A stretch of DNA of 16,718 nt. Source: CALAZP01 sp964410725. GTDB taxonomy: Bacteria; Bacteroidota; Bacteroidia; Chitinophagales; Saprospiraceae. The stretch covers positions 1-16,718 of the forward strand of contig CAYPID010000046.1 of assembly GCA_964410725.1 (NCBI GenBank). The letters are read 5' to 3'. The translations under genes were made by a program, and so were the position numbers. The notes beneath the pieces were generated by a model that saw only the letters and a list, made by a program, of their open reading frames with translations, was not told the origin of the DNA and did no database searches. Positions 1 to 8,165 of the stretch are shown piece by piece. The first letter of the stretch is position 1. Each line of letters begins with the position of its first letter.

Positions 1-72
1 ATCAATCTTGAAATCAGCACCATGCGGAGATTGCCCGTTAATTACAACAGTGAAATTGATCCAATTGAATAA
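1..72 (+). CDS. C-terminal end of an unidentified upstream gene (partial)
   Basis: Frame 1 is open from the first base to a TAA at 70-72, giving 23 residues that end in V-N-Y-N-S-E-I-D-P-I-E. The composition looks like ordinary protein, but the piece is too short to place in a family. The next gene starts 162 nt downstream, so it may or may not share a transcript. A chance open frame of this length is also possible. Confidence 0.45.
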   Translation: MNLEISTMRRLPVNYNSEIDPIE

Positions 73-97
73 GATCAAACAAAAAGATATTTTTAAT

Positions 98-220
98 TTA
101 GATTCGATTTCTAAAGGTACTCTAAATCAACTTTAGATTAAATACAAATTAAAACCTACGAAAAATACTCCAAAAGAATCATTTTCCTATTAAATTCGTT
201 TCTATAGTAATCGAATCTAA
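98..220. repeat. 12-bp inverted repeat in the ccsBA leader
   Basis: TTAGATTCGATT at 98-109 is perfectly repeated in inverted orientation as AATCGAATCTAA at 209-220, with 99 nt between the arms. The right arm ends 14 nt before the ATG of ccsBA. The AT-rich spacer contains smaller CTAAA/TTTAG dyads. It could be a long-range RNA stem that presents or hides the start region, or a pair of protein-binding half sites. No good TAnnTTTG promoter element was found here, so the promoter is not assigned. Confidence 0.4.
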
Positions 221-234
221 TAATTACCACTCTA

Positions 235-3200
235 ATGAAAGTTTTAAAAAAAATCTTTTTTGATATTTTATTTTCTCCAAAGGCCTTTGCCTCCTATATT
301 TTATTGTTTGCCATTGCAATTGGTGCTGCAACATTTATAGAAAATGATTTCGGTACCAGTGCTGCTCAAAAAGTAATTTTTCAAGCCCGATGGTTTGAAG
401 TCTTACTATTATTATTCTCTTTAGCCCTAATCGCTAATATAATAAGATTCAAGATGGTAAAACAAAAAAAATGGGCCATTTTGACTTTTCATTTGGCAAT
501 GATTATCATCATCATTGGAGCTGCAATTACCAGATATACCGGTTTCGAAGGTATCATGCATATCCGGGAAAATGACTCTTCAAGTACTTTCATTTCCTCT
601 GAAATGTACCTGAAATATAAAGTTTCCCTTGGGGGGCAAAATTTTGAATTTGATGAACCTGTTCTTTTTGCCTCCTTGGGCGACAACACTTCAAATCATT
701 CCTATAACTTAAATGGGAGAATCCTGAATGTTGAGGTTACAGAATTTCTACCCAACCCAGAAGAAGTTTTAAAATTTGATGAAAATGGACTACCCATTCT
801 AAAAATTGTTTTTGGTGGAAGTGCTGGGAGGCAAGAGTATTATCTAAGAAAAGGAGAAGTGAAAAATTACAATGGAACCATTTTTAATTTTTCAAATAAT
901 CCAGTGCCTGGTTCGATTATTATTCAGGAACAAAATGGGCAACCTTTCATACAGGTTTCACAACCATTTGAGGTAACTGTAATGGCCACTCAAACTAAAA
1001 CCAATTTGACTCCAGGCATTATGCAACCCTTACAGCTTAGAAGTTTATATGCATCCGGTAATCAAAGATTTGTATTTGGAGATTTTACTCCTAGTGGCAA
1101 ATTAACCATTGAATCAGGAGGACAAAAAATGACCAATGAAAGTCTTGGAGGAGTGCAATTAACCTTAGCATTTAACGGTGAAAATCGGCCAATTACGGTC
1201 TATGGTAGAAAAGGTTCACCAGGTATACCTAACCAGCAACAGTTAGGCGATGCTTTGATTTCAGTAAGCTACGGTGCGCGGGAAGTGCAATTACCATTTT
1301 CATTATTCCTAAGAGATTTTCAAATGGAAAGATATCCAGGAACGAATAATGCAGCATCTTACGCTAGTGAGGTCACTTTAATGGATGCGTCTCAGAACAT
1401 TCAAGAGGATAGGAGAATATATATGAATAATATTTTAATCCATAGAGGATATCGTTTTTTCCAATCTTCCTTTGATCAAGATGAATTAGGCACCTATCTA
1501 AGTGTAAATCATGATTTTTGGGGCACATGGGTATCCTACCTGGGATATTTTCTCCTCACATTGGGAATGATACTCACCTTCTTTAGTCAAAAAAGTCGCT
1601 TTACAGAAATTTCTAAAAAACTGCAAAAAATGAGAGCCGTAATAATCTTAGGGATTGTCATTTCTCTGTGCCTATTTCCAAATTCTGGTAAGAGTCAAAA
1701 TATCATTGACGAAGACCACGCACAATTATTTTCAAAGGCTGTGATGCAAGATTTCAGAGGTAGAATGAAACCCTTGCATACTTTCAATAACGAAGTACTT
1801 AGAAAACTTTCCAGAAAAACTGAATATGAGGGATTAAATGCAGATCAAGTTGTATTGGGTATGACTGCTAATCCCAAAGATTGGTATTCAGTTCCTCTTA
1901 TCAAGGGGGGAAAGCACCAAAAGATAACTCAAATTCTACCAAGTGACCAACCACTACTCGCTTATAAAGACTTTTTTAACACCGATGGCACTTACAAATT
2001 GAAAGAGGAAATAAGAGCAGCATATAATGTTCCCGAAAAAGAAAGAGGAGTTTACGAAAAGGAGTTGATGAAGATAGATGAGCGAGTAAATATTTGTAAT
2101 ATGATTTTTTCTGGGAGTTATCTAAAGGTCTTACCCATTCCTAATGATGCCAACAACACTTGGATTTCCCCACAAGACTTACAAAGAAACCCGTCTATTG
2201 GATTGAATAATCCTTTCGCACAATCTTTCTACAGCAGCTACATAACCGCGCTTAGAACGGGTTTGAATACAGGTAATTGGAATGACGCCAACCAATTAGT
2301 AGATAATCTTGAACAATATCAAATAGCAAATGGAAGTGCTGTATTACCTTCTAAAGCAAAAGTAAGCAGTGAAATTCTTTTGAATGACTTATCAGTTTTT
2401 AGCAGGTTGAGTAAATCCTATGGATTATTAGGGCTGGCTTTTTTAACATTAGTTTTTATGGCAGTATTCAAGCCTCAAACTAATCTCCATTTGTATTTGA
2501 AAATATTTTACATTGCTTTATGGGTTGCTTTTGCTTTCCATACTATCGGCCTTGGTTTGCGTTGGTATGTATCTGGAAGGGCACCATGGAGTAATGGTTA
2601 TGAATCAATGATCTATATCGCCTGGACCACTACTCTTGCGGGTCTGATATTTTCCAGAAAATCTTCAGGGGTTTTAGCAGCCACTAATGTCCTTTCAGCT
2701 ACAATTTTGATGGTGGCAGGATTAAGTTGGTTAGACCCTGAAATCACTCCCCTAGTTCCTGTTTTAAAATCTTACTGGTTAACTATACATGTATCCCTTG
2801 AAGCAGGAAGCTATGGATTTTTGATGCTTGGTGCTATTATTGGGTTGTTAAATTTAATTTTAATTTCTTTTGCCAATAAAAATAATGGTGAACGAATTTT
2901 CAAGAAGGTAAAAGAGATGACCTATATCAGTGAAATGACCTTGATTGGGGGTTTGTTTATGGTCAGTATTGGAACTTATTTAGGAGGGGTTTGGGCCAAT
3001 GAATCTTGGGGCAGGTATTGGGGATGGGATGCTAAAGAAACCTGGGCATTGGTGACGATTTTAGTATATGCTTTTATCTTACACATGCGATTTATTCCTG
3101 GTTTGAAAAGCTTATATGCTTTTAATGTAGCCTCGCTTTTTGGCTGGGCTACAGTGTTGATGACCTACTTTGGAGTGAACTACTATTTATCTGGTTTACA

Positions 3201-3345
3201 TTCTTATGCAGCAGGGGATCCGGTTCCTATTCCTGATTTTGTTTATTACGCTGTAATCCTTTTAACTTTAATCAGTCTTTTTGCCTTTTGGAGATATAAA
3301 ATTTGTCGAAAAGAACTTCAGAAAGTTAATTTTACTACACTATAA
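235..3345 (+). CDS. ccsBA: Fused ResB-CcsA cytochrome c synthetase (System II)
   Basis: This 1036-aa membrane protein exports haem and attaches it to CXXCH motifs of apocytochromes c outside the inner membrane. The ResB (CcsB) half has membrane segments near residues 17-36, 55-72 and 80-101, a large extracytoplasmic domain, and further segments near 430-455 and 468-483. After a second extracytoplasmic stretch the CcsA half begins near residue 728. It carries the tryptophan-rich WWD haem-handling motif (W925-G-R-Y-W-G-W-D-A-K-E-T-W937). Histidines H86, H852, H950 and H989 occupy the places of the two transmembrane and two external haem-ligand histidines known in fused CcsBA proteins, so the enzyme looks intact. 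Length matches fused family members. It heads a four-gene operon with two thioredoxin-fold proteins. The start is chosen because the first membrane helix follows directly. Confidence 0.95.
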   Translation: MKVLKKIFFDILFSPKAFASYILLFAIAIGAATFIENDFGTSAAQKVIFQARWFEVLLLLFSLALIANIIRFKMVKQKKWAILTFHLAMIIIIIGAAITRYTGFEGIMHIRENDSSSTFISSEMYLKYKVSLGGQNFEFDEPVLFASLGDNTSNHSYNLNGRILNVEVTEFLPNPEEVLKFDENGLPILKIVFGGSAGRQEYYLRKGEVKNYNGTIFNFSNNPVPGSIIIQEQNGQPFIQVSQPFEVTVMATQTKTNLTPGIMQPLQLRSLYASGNQRFVFGDFTPSGKLTIESGGQKMTNESLGGVQLTLAFNGENRPITVYGRKGSPGIPNQQQLGDALISVSYGAREVQLPFSLFLRDFQMERYPGTNNAASYASEVTLMDASQNIQEDRRIYMNNILIHRGYRFFQSSFDQDELGTYLSVNHDFWGTWVSYLGYFLLTLGMILTFFSQKSRFTEISKKLQKMRAVIILGIVISLCLFPNSGKSQNIIDEDHAQLFSKAVMQDFRGRMKPLHTFNNEVLRKLSRKTEYEGLNADQVVLGMTANPKDWYSVPLIKGGKHQKITQILPSDQPLLAYKDFFNTDGTYKLKEEIRAAYNVPEKERGVYEKELMKIDERVNICNMIFSGSYLKVLPIPNDANNTWISPQDLQRNPSIGLNNPFAQSFYSSYITALRTGLNTGNWNDANQLVDNLEQYQIANGSAVLPSKAKVSSEILLNDLSVFSRLSKSYGLLGLAFLTLVFMAVFKPQTNLHLYLKIFYIALWVAFAFHTIGLGLRWYVSGRAPWSNGYESMIYIAWTTTLAGLIFSRKSSGVLAATNVLSATILMVAGLSWLDPEITPLVPVLKSYWLTIHVSLEAGSYGFLMLGAIIGLLNLILISFANKNNGERIFKKVKEMTYISEMTLIGGLFMVSIGTYLGGVWANESWGRYWGWDAKETWALVTILVYAFILHMRFIPGLKSLYAFNVASLFGWATVLMTYFGVNYYLSGLHSYAAGDPVPIPDFVYYAVILLTLISLFAFWRYKICRKELQKVNFTTL

Positions 3346-3355
3346 TTTAATAAAC

Positions 3356-3898
3356 ATGAGAACACCTTTATTTAGTGGGCTTTTTTTTATTGCAATAATG
3401 GTTCTACAACCCAGTTGCTCTAAAGATAATGTTGAGCCAGAAATGCTGGTTGAAGAAGAGGAGTTAGAGGAAGATAATCTGCCCACCGCACCAGATTTTG
3501 CATTAACTGATTTATCCGGAAATACGGTACAATTAGCAGACTTTGAAGATCAAGTATTGGTCCTGTTTTTTTTGGGTCATAATTGCCCCTTTTGTAAAGG
3601 TGTAGCTGATGATATTGAAAGTCAACTTCAACAGGCTTTTCAGGGTAATGATAGTTTTGCCATTATCGGATTGGATACTTGGAATGGGAGTAAAAGTGCA
3701 GTCGAGTCTTTTCAAACTTCAACCGGGGTTACTTTTCCCCTACTGCTAAAAGCTTCCGAAGTTGCCAGCTCCTATGAAACGACCTATGACCGTTTGGTAG
3801 TCGTTAATCCTAAAGGGAAAATAGCATTTAAAGGTAATAATGCTTCGGCCACTGATTTATCTACAGTGGTAAACTTGGTAAAAACACTTTTAGAATAA
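3356..3898 (+). CDS. Thioredoxin-fold lipoprotein with CPFC motif (redoxin/AhpC-TSA-like)
   Basis: This 180-aa protein probably handles thiol-disulfide exchange on the periplasmic side. The ATG at 3356 is preferred over an in-frame ATG at 3281, because only the later start leaves a short hydrophobic signal ending in L-Q-P-S-C with the lipidation cysteine at C21, followed by S-K-D as is common in Bacteroidota. A very acidic linker (about 33-41) leads into a redoxin domain from A-P-D-F-A-L (45-50), with the redox pair C77-P-F-C80. The position normally held by the cis-proline loop reads Y-D-R-L-V-V-V (144-150), with no proline, so substrate handling may differ from classical TlpA. It starts 10 nt after ccsBA and precedes a second thioredoxin by 13 nt. 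This suggests a role in reducing apocytochrome cysteines or passing on electrons. A peroxidase-like role is the alternative. Confidence 0.85.
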   Translation: MRTPLFSGLFFIAIMVLQPSCSKDNVEPEMLVEEEELEEDNLPTAPDFALTDLSGNTVQLADFEDQVLVLFFLGHNCPFCKGVADDIESQLQQAFQGNDSFAIIGLDTWNGSKSAVESFQTSTGVTFPLLLKASEVASSYETTYDRLVVVNPKGKIAFKGNNASATDLSTVVNLVKTLLE

Positions 3899-3911
3899 CA
3901 CCTAAATCACC

Positions 3912-4394
3912 ATGGTCAAGAAGTATCTACTTTTATTCATGTTTCTGTTTCAATCAGCTTTGGGTTTTACCCAAACTTTAAGGGGCTTCAATCTACCAGA
4001 TCTTAATAATCAGATTATAAATTTTGAAAAGGTTAAAGGCCAAAAAATTACAGTTATTGACTTCTGGGCCACTTGGTGCAAACCCTGTATGAAAGGCATT
4101 CCTAAATTATCCCAGCTTTCATCAAAATACCGCTCTGAAGGTGTTCAATTTATTGGAATTAATGGCGATGGCCCAAGAAATATCGCTAAGGTTGGACCAC
4201 TTTCCAAAGCGTTGCAAATAGACTATCCTGTCCTTTTAGATCCAGATTTATCCATTATGCAGGATTTAAATGTTTCCACCTTTCCCACCCTCCTTATTTT
4301 GAATGAAAAAAATGAGGTGATATGGCGCCATGAAGGATATGTGGAAGGCGATGACTTAATAATTGAAAAGGCCATCCTAAATAGTTTACAATGA
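3912..4394 (+). CDS. Secreted TlpA/ResA-like thioredoxin
   Basis: A 160-aa exported thioredoxin. Residues 1-21 form a signal peptide ending near G-F-T-Q. The thioredoxin fold carries the classical active site W-A-T-W-C56-K-P-C59 and the cis-proline loop T-F-P125-T-L. Next to a System II synthetase the natural role is that of ResA/CcsX: keeping the two haem-binding cysteines of apocytochrome c reduced before ligation. No lipidation cysteine or transmembrane anchor is seen apart from the signal. It lies 13 nt after the CPFC lipoprotein and 10 nt before the barrel-protein gene. The family assignment is firm; the link to cytochrome maturation is inferred from gene order. Confidence 0.92.
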   Translation: MVKKYLLLFMFLFQSALGFTQTLRGFNLPDLNNQIINFEKVKGQKITVIDFWATWCKPCMKGIPKLSQLSSKYRSEGVQFIGINGDGPRNIAKVGPLSKALQIDYPVLLDPDLSIMQDLNVSTFPTLLILNEKNEVIWRHEGYVEGDDLIIEKAILNSLQ

Positions 4395-4404
4395 GGGCCG
4401 CTCT

Positions 4405-5838
4405 ATGAAATTATGGATTTGCTCTTTTCTCTTGTTTTTTTGTTTTGTTCAATTAGGACAAACTCAAATTAGGTTACAACAATTGACTGAAGCACAATAT
4501 GGTAATTTACCAAATGACACTTCTTCCTTTTTTCCAAGTTTGTACAATAGAACACTACTTAGTTATCAAATCAAAAAAATACAAATATCAACTGCAATAC
4601 AACAGTTTTACACCCCATATTCCAATAGAAATTACTTCCAACTACAACAAGTTAAATTAGATTATTACTCTACTCAATTTTCATTTCAATTAGGTAATAT
4701 CTACCAAACTGTGGCAAGAGGGATTCTTTTGCGGACCTTTGAAATCCCGGGTGCATTATTCGAAGAATTGAGTTTTCGGTCTAGACAACAATTTTACAGA
4801 GATATATTAGGCGCTCAATTTAATTGGAAACTTAACAAGTTAACCCTAAAAGGATTGTATGGGTTACCGTTAATTAATACCCTTCCTCCAACATTCAAGG
4901 ATCAAAAAAGGAGATTGGAAAAATTAGCTTTTTTTGGAATCAGTTACCAAATCAACAAACATGCGGTAGAGGGAAATATTTTGGCCAATCAAAGCAAACA
5001 AATTACTGAGTGGATGGGCGCTTTCACTCTAACTGGTCCCATACTCCCTTTTTTGAGGTACACGGGCATTTGGAGCTCCAATGGCAAGGAAAAAAATGCA
5101 ATTTATGCGAATCTCAACATTTCTTTTCCTAGAATAGGACTCACTATAGAATATAAGGATTACCAAAATTTTGTCTTGGGTTCAAGTTTCAACGAACCCC
5201 CAGCACTGGTAAAAGAACATACTTATCGAGTGTTAAACAGAATGACCCATGTTCCCATTCCTCAATCTGAGAGAGGATATCAATTAGAAGCTATATTTTT
5301 CTTTAATGACCTTTCAGCATTGACTATTAATCACGCCCTTGCAATCAATCAAATAGGAGGCAAACAGGTGTATCGAGAATACTTCATAGAGTATCAAAAG
5401 GATTTGAGTAGTATTTGGAATACTAAGGTTTTTATGAATTACGCAATCGATCCAATCCAACTACAGACCTTAAGGTTGTCTACTGGAGTATATAGTAATT
5501 TGATATTAGAGGAGGGAACTTCTTTGGATCTAGAATGGGAATATCAGCGTTTTGACAATGCGATACAAACAGGTTTCAATCAATTTTATGGTATTGCCTT
5601 TTCATCTGGGAATAAATTCAGCACTTTCCTGAATATAGAAGCTAGTAATGATCAACTTATAATAGAGCAACCTTATAAACTTTGGATTGGAGGGGGCGGT
5701 AAATTTAAAGTAGGAAAAAATCAATCCCTGACTTTTTTTGCTGGAGAGCGAAGAGGGGGTCCAGCTTGTACTGCCGGGATTTGCTATAATGTATTAGATT
5801 TTAAAGGTTTTGAATTACGTTGGAGTAGTACGCTTTAA
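4405..5838 (+). CDS. Outer-membrane beta-barrel-like protein, DUF6029-like
   Basis: A 477-aa exported protein with a signal peptide at 1-21 (ending Q-T-Q) and then many short alternating, aromatic-rich strands (for example F-S-F-Q-L-G-N-I-Y) typical of outer-membrane barrels. The G-N-x-Y followed by a G-I-L-L-R segment, and the C-terminal block A-G-E-R-R-G-G-P-A-C-T-A-G-I-C, resemble the Bacteroidota DUF6029 family as I remember it; this needs a profile search. The two cysteines of C-T-A-G-I-C near the C-terminus may form a disulfide. DUF6029 has no established function. The gene sits 10 nt after the TlpA-like thioredoxin, so it may be a folding client of these redox proteins or may bring material to them. 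The stop codon overlaps the start of a hairpin-forming stretch. Confidence 0.75.
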   Translation: MKLWICSFLLFFCFVQLGQTQIRLQQLTEAQYGNLPNDTSSFFPSLYNRTLLSYQIKKIQISTAIQQFYTPYSNRNYFQLQQVKLDYYSTQFSFQLGNIYQTVARGILLRTFEIPGALFEELSFRSRQQFYRDILGAQFNWKLNKLTLKGLYGLPLINTLPPTFKDQKRRLEKLAFFGISYQINKHAVEGNILANQSKQITEWMGAFTLTGPILPFLRYTGIWSSNGKEKNAIYANLNISFPRIGLTIEYKDYQNFVLGSSFNEPPALVKEHTYRVLNRMTHVPIPQSERGYQLEAIFFFNDLSALTINHALAINQIGGKQVYREYFIEYQKDLSSIWNTKVFMNYAIDPIQLQTLRLSTGVYSNLILEEGTSLDLEWEYQRFDNAIQTGFNQFYGIAFSSGNKFSTFLNIEASNDQLIIEQPYKLWIGGGGKFKVGKNQSLTFFAGERRGGPACTAGICYNVLDFKGFELRWSSTL

Positions 5839-6194
5839 TCAGGTCATTTTGATTAGGAATCTATCCTGATAAAAATAAAGGGAATATGCCATTTAAATCA
5901 AAAGCTAGTAATATTTCAAATCTCACCTAAGTCGCGAAGTGGCAATACCTTCAGCCTAATGTATGGGCTGAGTATTTGATTCATTAAATAAAAGATTTTG
6001 CCTTCCAAAGCTGTTAGAATACCTATCGGTAAAAAAGTTGGCAATCGTTATAATAAAATCAGATCTGTTGCTAAAAAAAGCCTTGTTGTTTTAAAAACGA
6101 GTCCAAAAATATCCTTGGCCAAATAGTTTCGAGTGTGCTGAAAGTCCAGGAGGGGCAACTTCTCCCAAAGAATATAAAATACTCTGAATGTCGA
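5839..6194. other. 356-nt convergent intergenic region with two hairpins, no convincing gene
   Basis: This lies between the end of the cytochrome-maturation operon and the end of the leftward peptidase gene. A 7-bp hairpin with one G-U pair and a 5-nt loop occupies 5852-5870, nested in an ATCAGG/CCTGAT pair at 5838-5870. It is followed by A-rich rather than T-rich sequence, so it is not a classical terminator. A second hairpin (TTCAGCC/GGCTGAG, 6 Watson-Crick pairs plus one G-U) lies at about 5951-5973. Nothing resembling tRNA or a mobile element was seen. Confidence 0.5.
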
Positions 6195-7313
6195 TCAACG
6201 GTAGGTTTTAATGTAAGGAATCAAAGAATCAAGAGGGAAAGCTGGAATGGTATGTTCATTACCAGTCATGGTTTCTGCGGCAAATAGAGCATTATAGATG
6301 GCTTCCTCTGTGGCTTCAATCGCAGCTAAAAAAAGCGGACTCATCCGATCATTGGAAAGATACTGAACTGCTGGCAGTAAAAAATCTTCATTGCGATACG
6401 GAATACGAGTTTGCTTAGCTGTTGAAAAAGCGATGACATAATCTCCACTCCCATTACTCGCAATGCCTCCAGTTCTGGCCAAACCCAACATTGCTCTTTT
6501 TGCCAGTCTTTTCAAATTCCTTGCATCCAGAGGAGCATCGGTGGCAACAACCATCATACAAGATCCATCGACATCTTGGTATGCATTTTGCATGGGGTGA
6601 TGGTTGAGGATTTTACCGATAGGTATTCCATCTACTTGAAGTACGCCTCCAAAATTGGCTTGAACTAAAACCCCAACGGTATATCCCCCCATTTTACCAG
6701 GAAGAACTCGACTGGATGAACCAATTCCTCCTTTAAAGCCAAAGGCAATTGTACCGGTACCTGCTCCCACATTGCCTTCTTGAACGGGTCCATTGGAGGC
6801 GTTTTCGATGGCTTGAATGACATCCTTTTCAGTCAGGTGCATTCCTCGAATATCGTTCAAGGTACCATCATTTGTCTCTCCAACCACCACATTAATAGAC
6901 CGCACCTTTTCCATATCTGGAAGGTTCATCAGATATTTTAGCACAGCATTAATTGCGGTACCTACAGCCAAGGTGTTGGTCAGAATAATTGGAGATTCGA
7001 TTAGTCCCAACTCTTCAACCTGTGTACTCCCTGCCAGTTTGCCAAAACCATTTCCTACAAAAATCGCTGCCGGAACCTTTTCTAGGAATATATTGCCTGG
7101 ATGGGGAATGATAGCTGTTACTCCCGTTCTAATATAATCACCTTCAATTTTGGTGGTATGCCCTACTGCAACGTCAGGTACATCTGTAATACTATTCATT
7201 GGGCCGGTAAGCATCACTCCTGGAGTGATCCCAAGTGATCGGATTCGAGTATTAGATTGAGCCATTGCAAAAAAACATAATAGTAAAAGAAAAAGGGTAG
7301 TTCGCACTTTCAT
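6195..7313 (-). CDS. Exported P1-family aminopeptidase (DmpA/BapA type, peptidase family S58)
   Basis: A 372-aa N-terminal nucleophile (Ntn-type) hydrolase. Family members split themselves into two chains before the catalytic serine and release N-terminal D-residues, small L-residues or beta-amino acids from peptides and amides. Visible family marks are G-V-M-L-T-G-P-M-N-S-I-T-D-V near the start, V-V-V-G-E-T-N-D-G (142-150), the glycine-rich N-V-G-A-G-T-G-T (181-188) with F-K-G-G-I-G-S-S-S-R, Asn220, and the self-cleavage site D-G250/S251 followed by V-V-A-T-D-A-P-L. S251 matches Ser250 of DmpA. S289 and D291 in N-G-S-G-D-Y match the other active-site positions. Residues 1-19 are a signal peptide, so it acts in the periplasm or outside. 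It is divergent from the SGNH gene, with 110 nt between the starts. Substrate cannot be read from sequence. Confidence 0.93.
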   Translation of the reverse strand: MKVRTTLFLLLLCFFAMAQSNTRIRSLGITPGVMLTGPMNSITDVPDVAVGHTTKIEGDYIRTGVTAIIPHPGNIFLEKVPAAIFVGNGFGKLAGSTQVEELGLIESPIILTNTLAVGTAINAVLKYLMNLPDMEKVRSINVVVGETNDGTLNDIRGMHLTEKDVIQAIENASNGPVQEGNVGAGTGTIAFGFKGGIGSSSRVLPGKMGGYTVGVLVQANFGGVLQVDGIPIGKILNHHPMQNAYQDVDGSCMMVVATDAPLDARNLKRLAKRAMLGLARTGGIASNGSGDYVIAFSTAKQTRIPYRNEDFLLPAVQYLSNDRMSPLFLAAIEATEEAIYNALFAAETMTGNEHTIPAFPLDSLIPYIKTYR

Positions 7314-7344
7314 AATAAGGAAGGTAATGAATTGTAATAAATAC

Positions 7345-7372
7345 CAAACTATTGGGTGTAGATGAATTCAAA
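7345..7372 (-). promoter_or_regulatory. Possible Bacteroidota-type promoter for the P1 peptidase gene
   Basis: Read leftward, TTTG (7372-7369) is followed after 17 nt by TAGTTTG (7351-7345). This resembles the -33 TTTG and -7 TAnnTTTG elements of Bacteroidota sigma factors, with one base missing in the second. Transcription would begin near 7338, about 25 nt before the ATG at 7313. It is a motif match by eye only. Confidence 0.3.
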
Positions 7373-7423
7373 TAATTATTAGCAAATGAAGGGATTCCTT
7401 AGATTTAGGTTAAAATTATAAAA

Positions 7424-8131
7424 ATGAAACGAGAAGACCTTAAGGTAATTATTTTACTTGCATGTTGGAGTTTGTTTACTTTTACGCTTTTGGCTCAGAA
7501 CTCAGATCAGTGGGAAGGGGCAATGAAAAATTTTGAATCCTTGGACAACGCGAATTCATATCCTGCAGATGCCCTGTTTTTTACTGGTAGTTCCAGTATT
7601 CGGCTTTGGAAAACTTTGGAACAGGATATGGATCCATATCCTGTAATACAGCGTGGCTTTGGTGGGTCGAAAATGCCGGATTTATTGAGGTATGCGGATC
7701 GATATATCAAAAAACACGAGTTTGCCGCAATGATTGTATTTGTGGCCAATGACATTTCGGGTGCTGAGGATGGAAGCGACCGATCACCTGATGAGGTAGT
7801 TGGATTATTTGAGGAGTTTGTACTAAAAGTTAAGGGATATCATGAAGAGGTACCTATTTTTTTGATGGCCATTACCCCTACTAATAGTCGGTGGCATGTA
7901 TGGGACCAAACCAGAGCAGTAAATAAAGGATTGGCGAAATTAGCAGATACCTATGATGGGGTATTATTTGTACCCACGGAGGATTTATTTTTGGGTGCTG
8001 ATGGACGTCCAATGTCCCGCTTATTTGTAGCTGATCAATTGCATCTAGCTCCTGAGGGGTATGCACTTTGGACCGAGCGACTTCGATCCTATTTGGACCC
8101 TGTGGTTAAGCATCTAGTAGGAAAACAATAA
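7424..8131 (+). CDS. Exported SGNH/GDSL-type hydrolase
   Basis: A 235-aa esterase-like hydrolase; members remove acyl or acetyl groups from sugars, lipids or other esters. Residues 1-25 form a signal peptide ending L-L-A-Q. Block I is F-T-G-S-S-S-I-R-L-W with the likely nucleophile S57. Block II is R-G-F-G-G-S (76-81). Block III reads I-V-F-V-A-N108-D-I, two residues shorter than the common Y-A-G-x-N-D-I but with the asparagine kept. Block V is D203-Q-L-H206, giving the Asp-His pair of the triad. The protein is a single domain of normal length. The M20-type gene follows 34 nt downstream in the same direction, so co-transcription is likely. The natural substrate is unknown. Confidence 0.92.
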   Translation: MKREDLKVIILLACWSLFTFTLLAQNSDQWEGAMKNFESLDNANSYPADALFFTGSSSIRLWKTLEQDMDPYPVIQRGFGGSKMPDLLRYADRYIKKHEFAAMIVFVANDISGAEDGSDRSPDEVVGLFEEFVLKVKGYHEEVPIFLMAITPTNSRWHVWDQTRAVNKGLAKLADTYDGVLFVPTEDLFLGADGRPMSRLFVADQLHLAPEGYALWTERLRSYLDPVVKHLVGKQ

Positions 8132-8165
8132 TTATAATTATGTTATTCCAAAGAAATATGGGAAG

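Noticed and set aside
5998..6126. 42-codon rightward frame with a TTG start, rich in lysine, in the convergent gap
   Set aside because: It has a rare start codon, no leader signal and no recognisable family. A run of this length is not unusual in AT-rich DNA with many AAA codons.
6817..7137. 106-codon rightward open frame opposite the P1 peptidase
   Set aside because: It overlaps a catalytically complete gene in antisense and has no recognisable motif.
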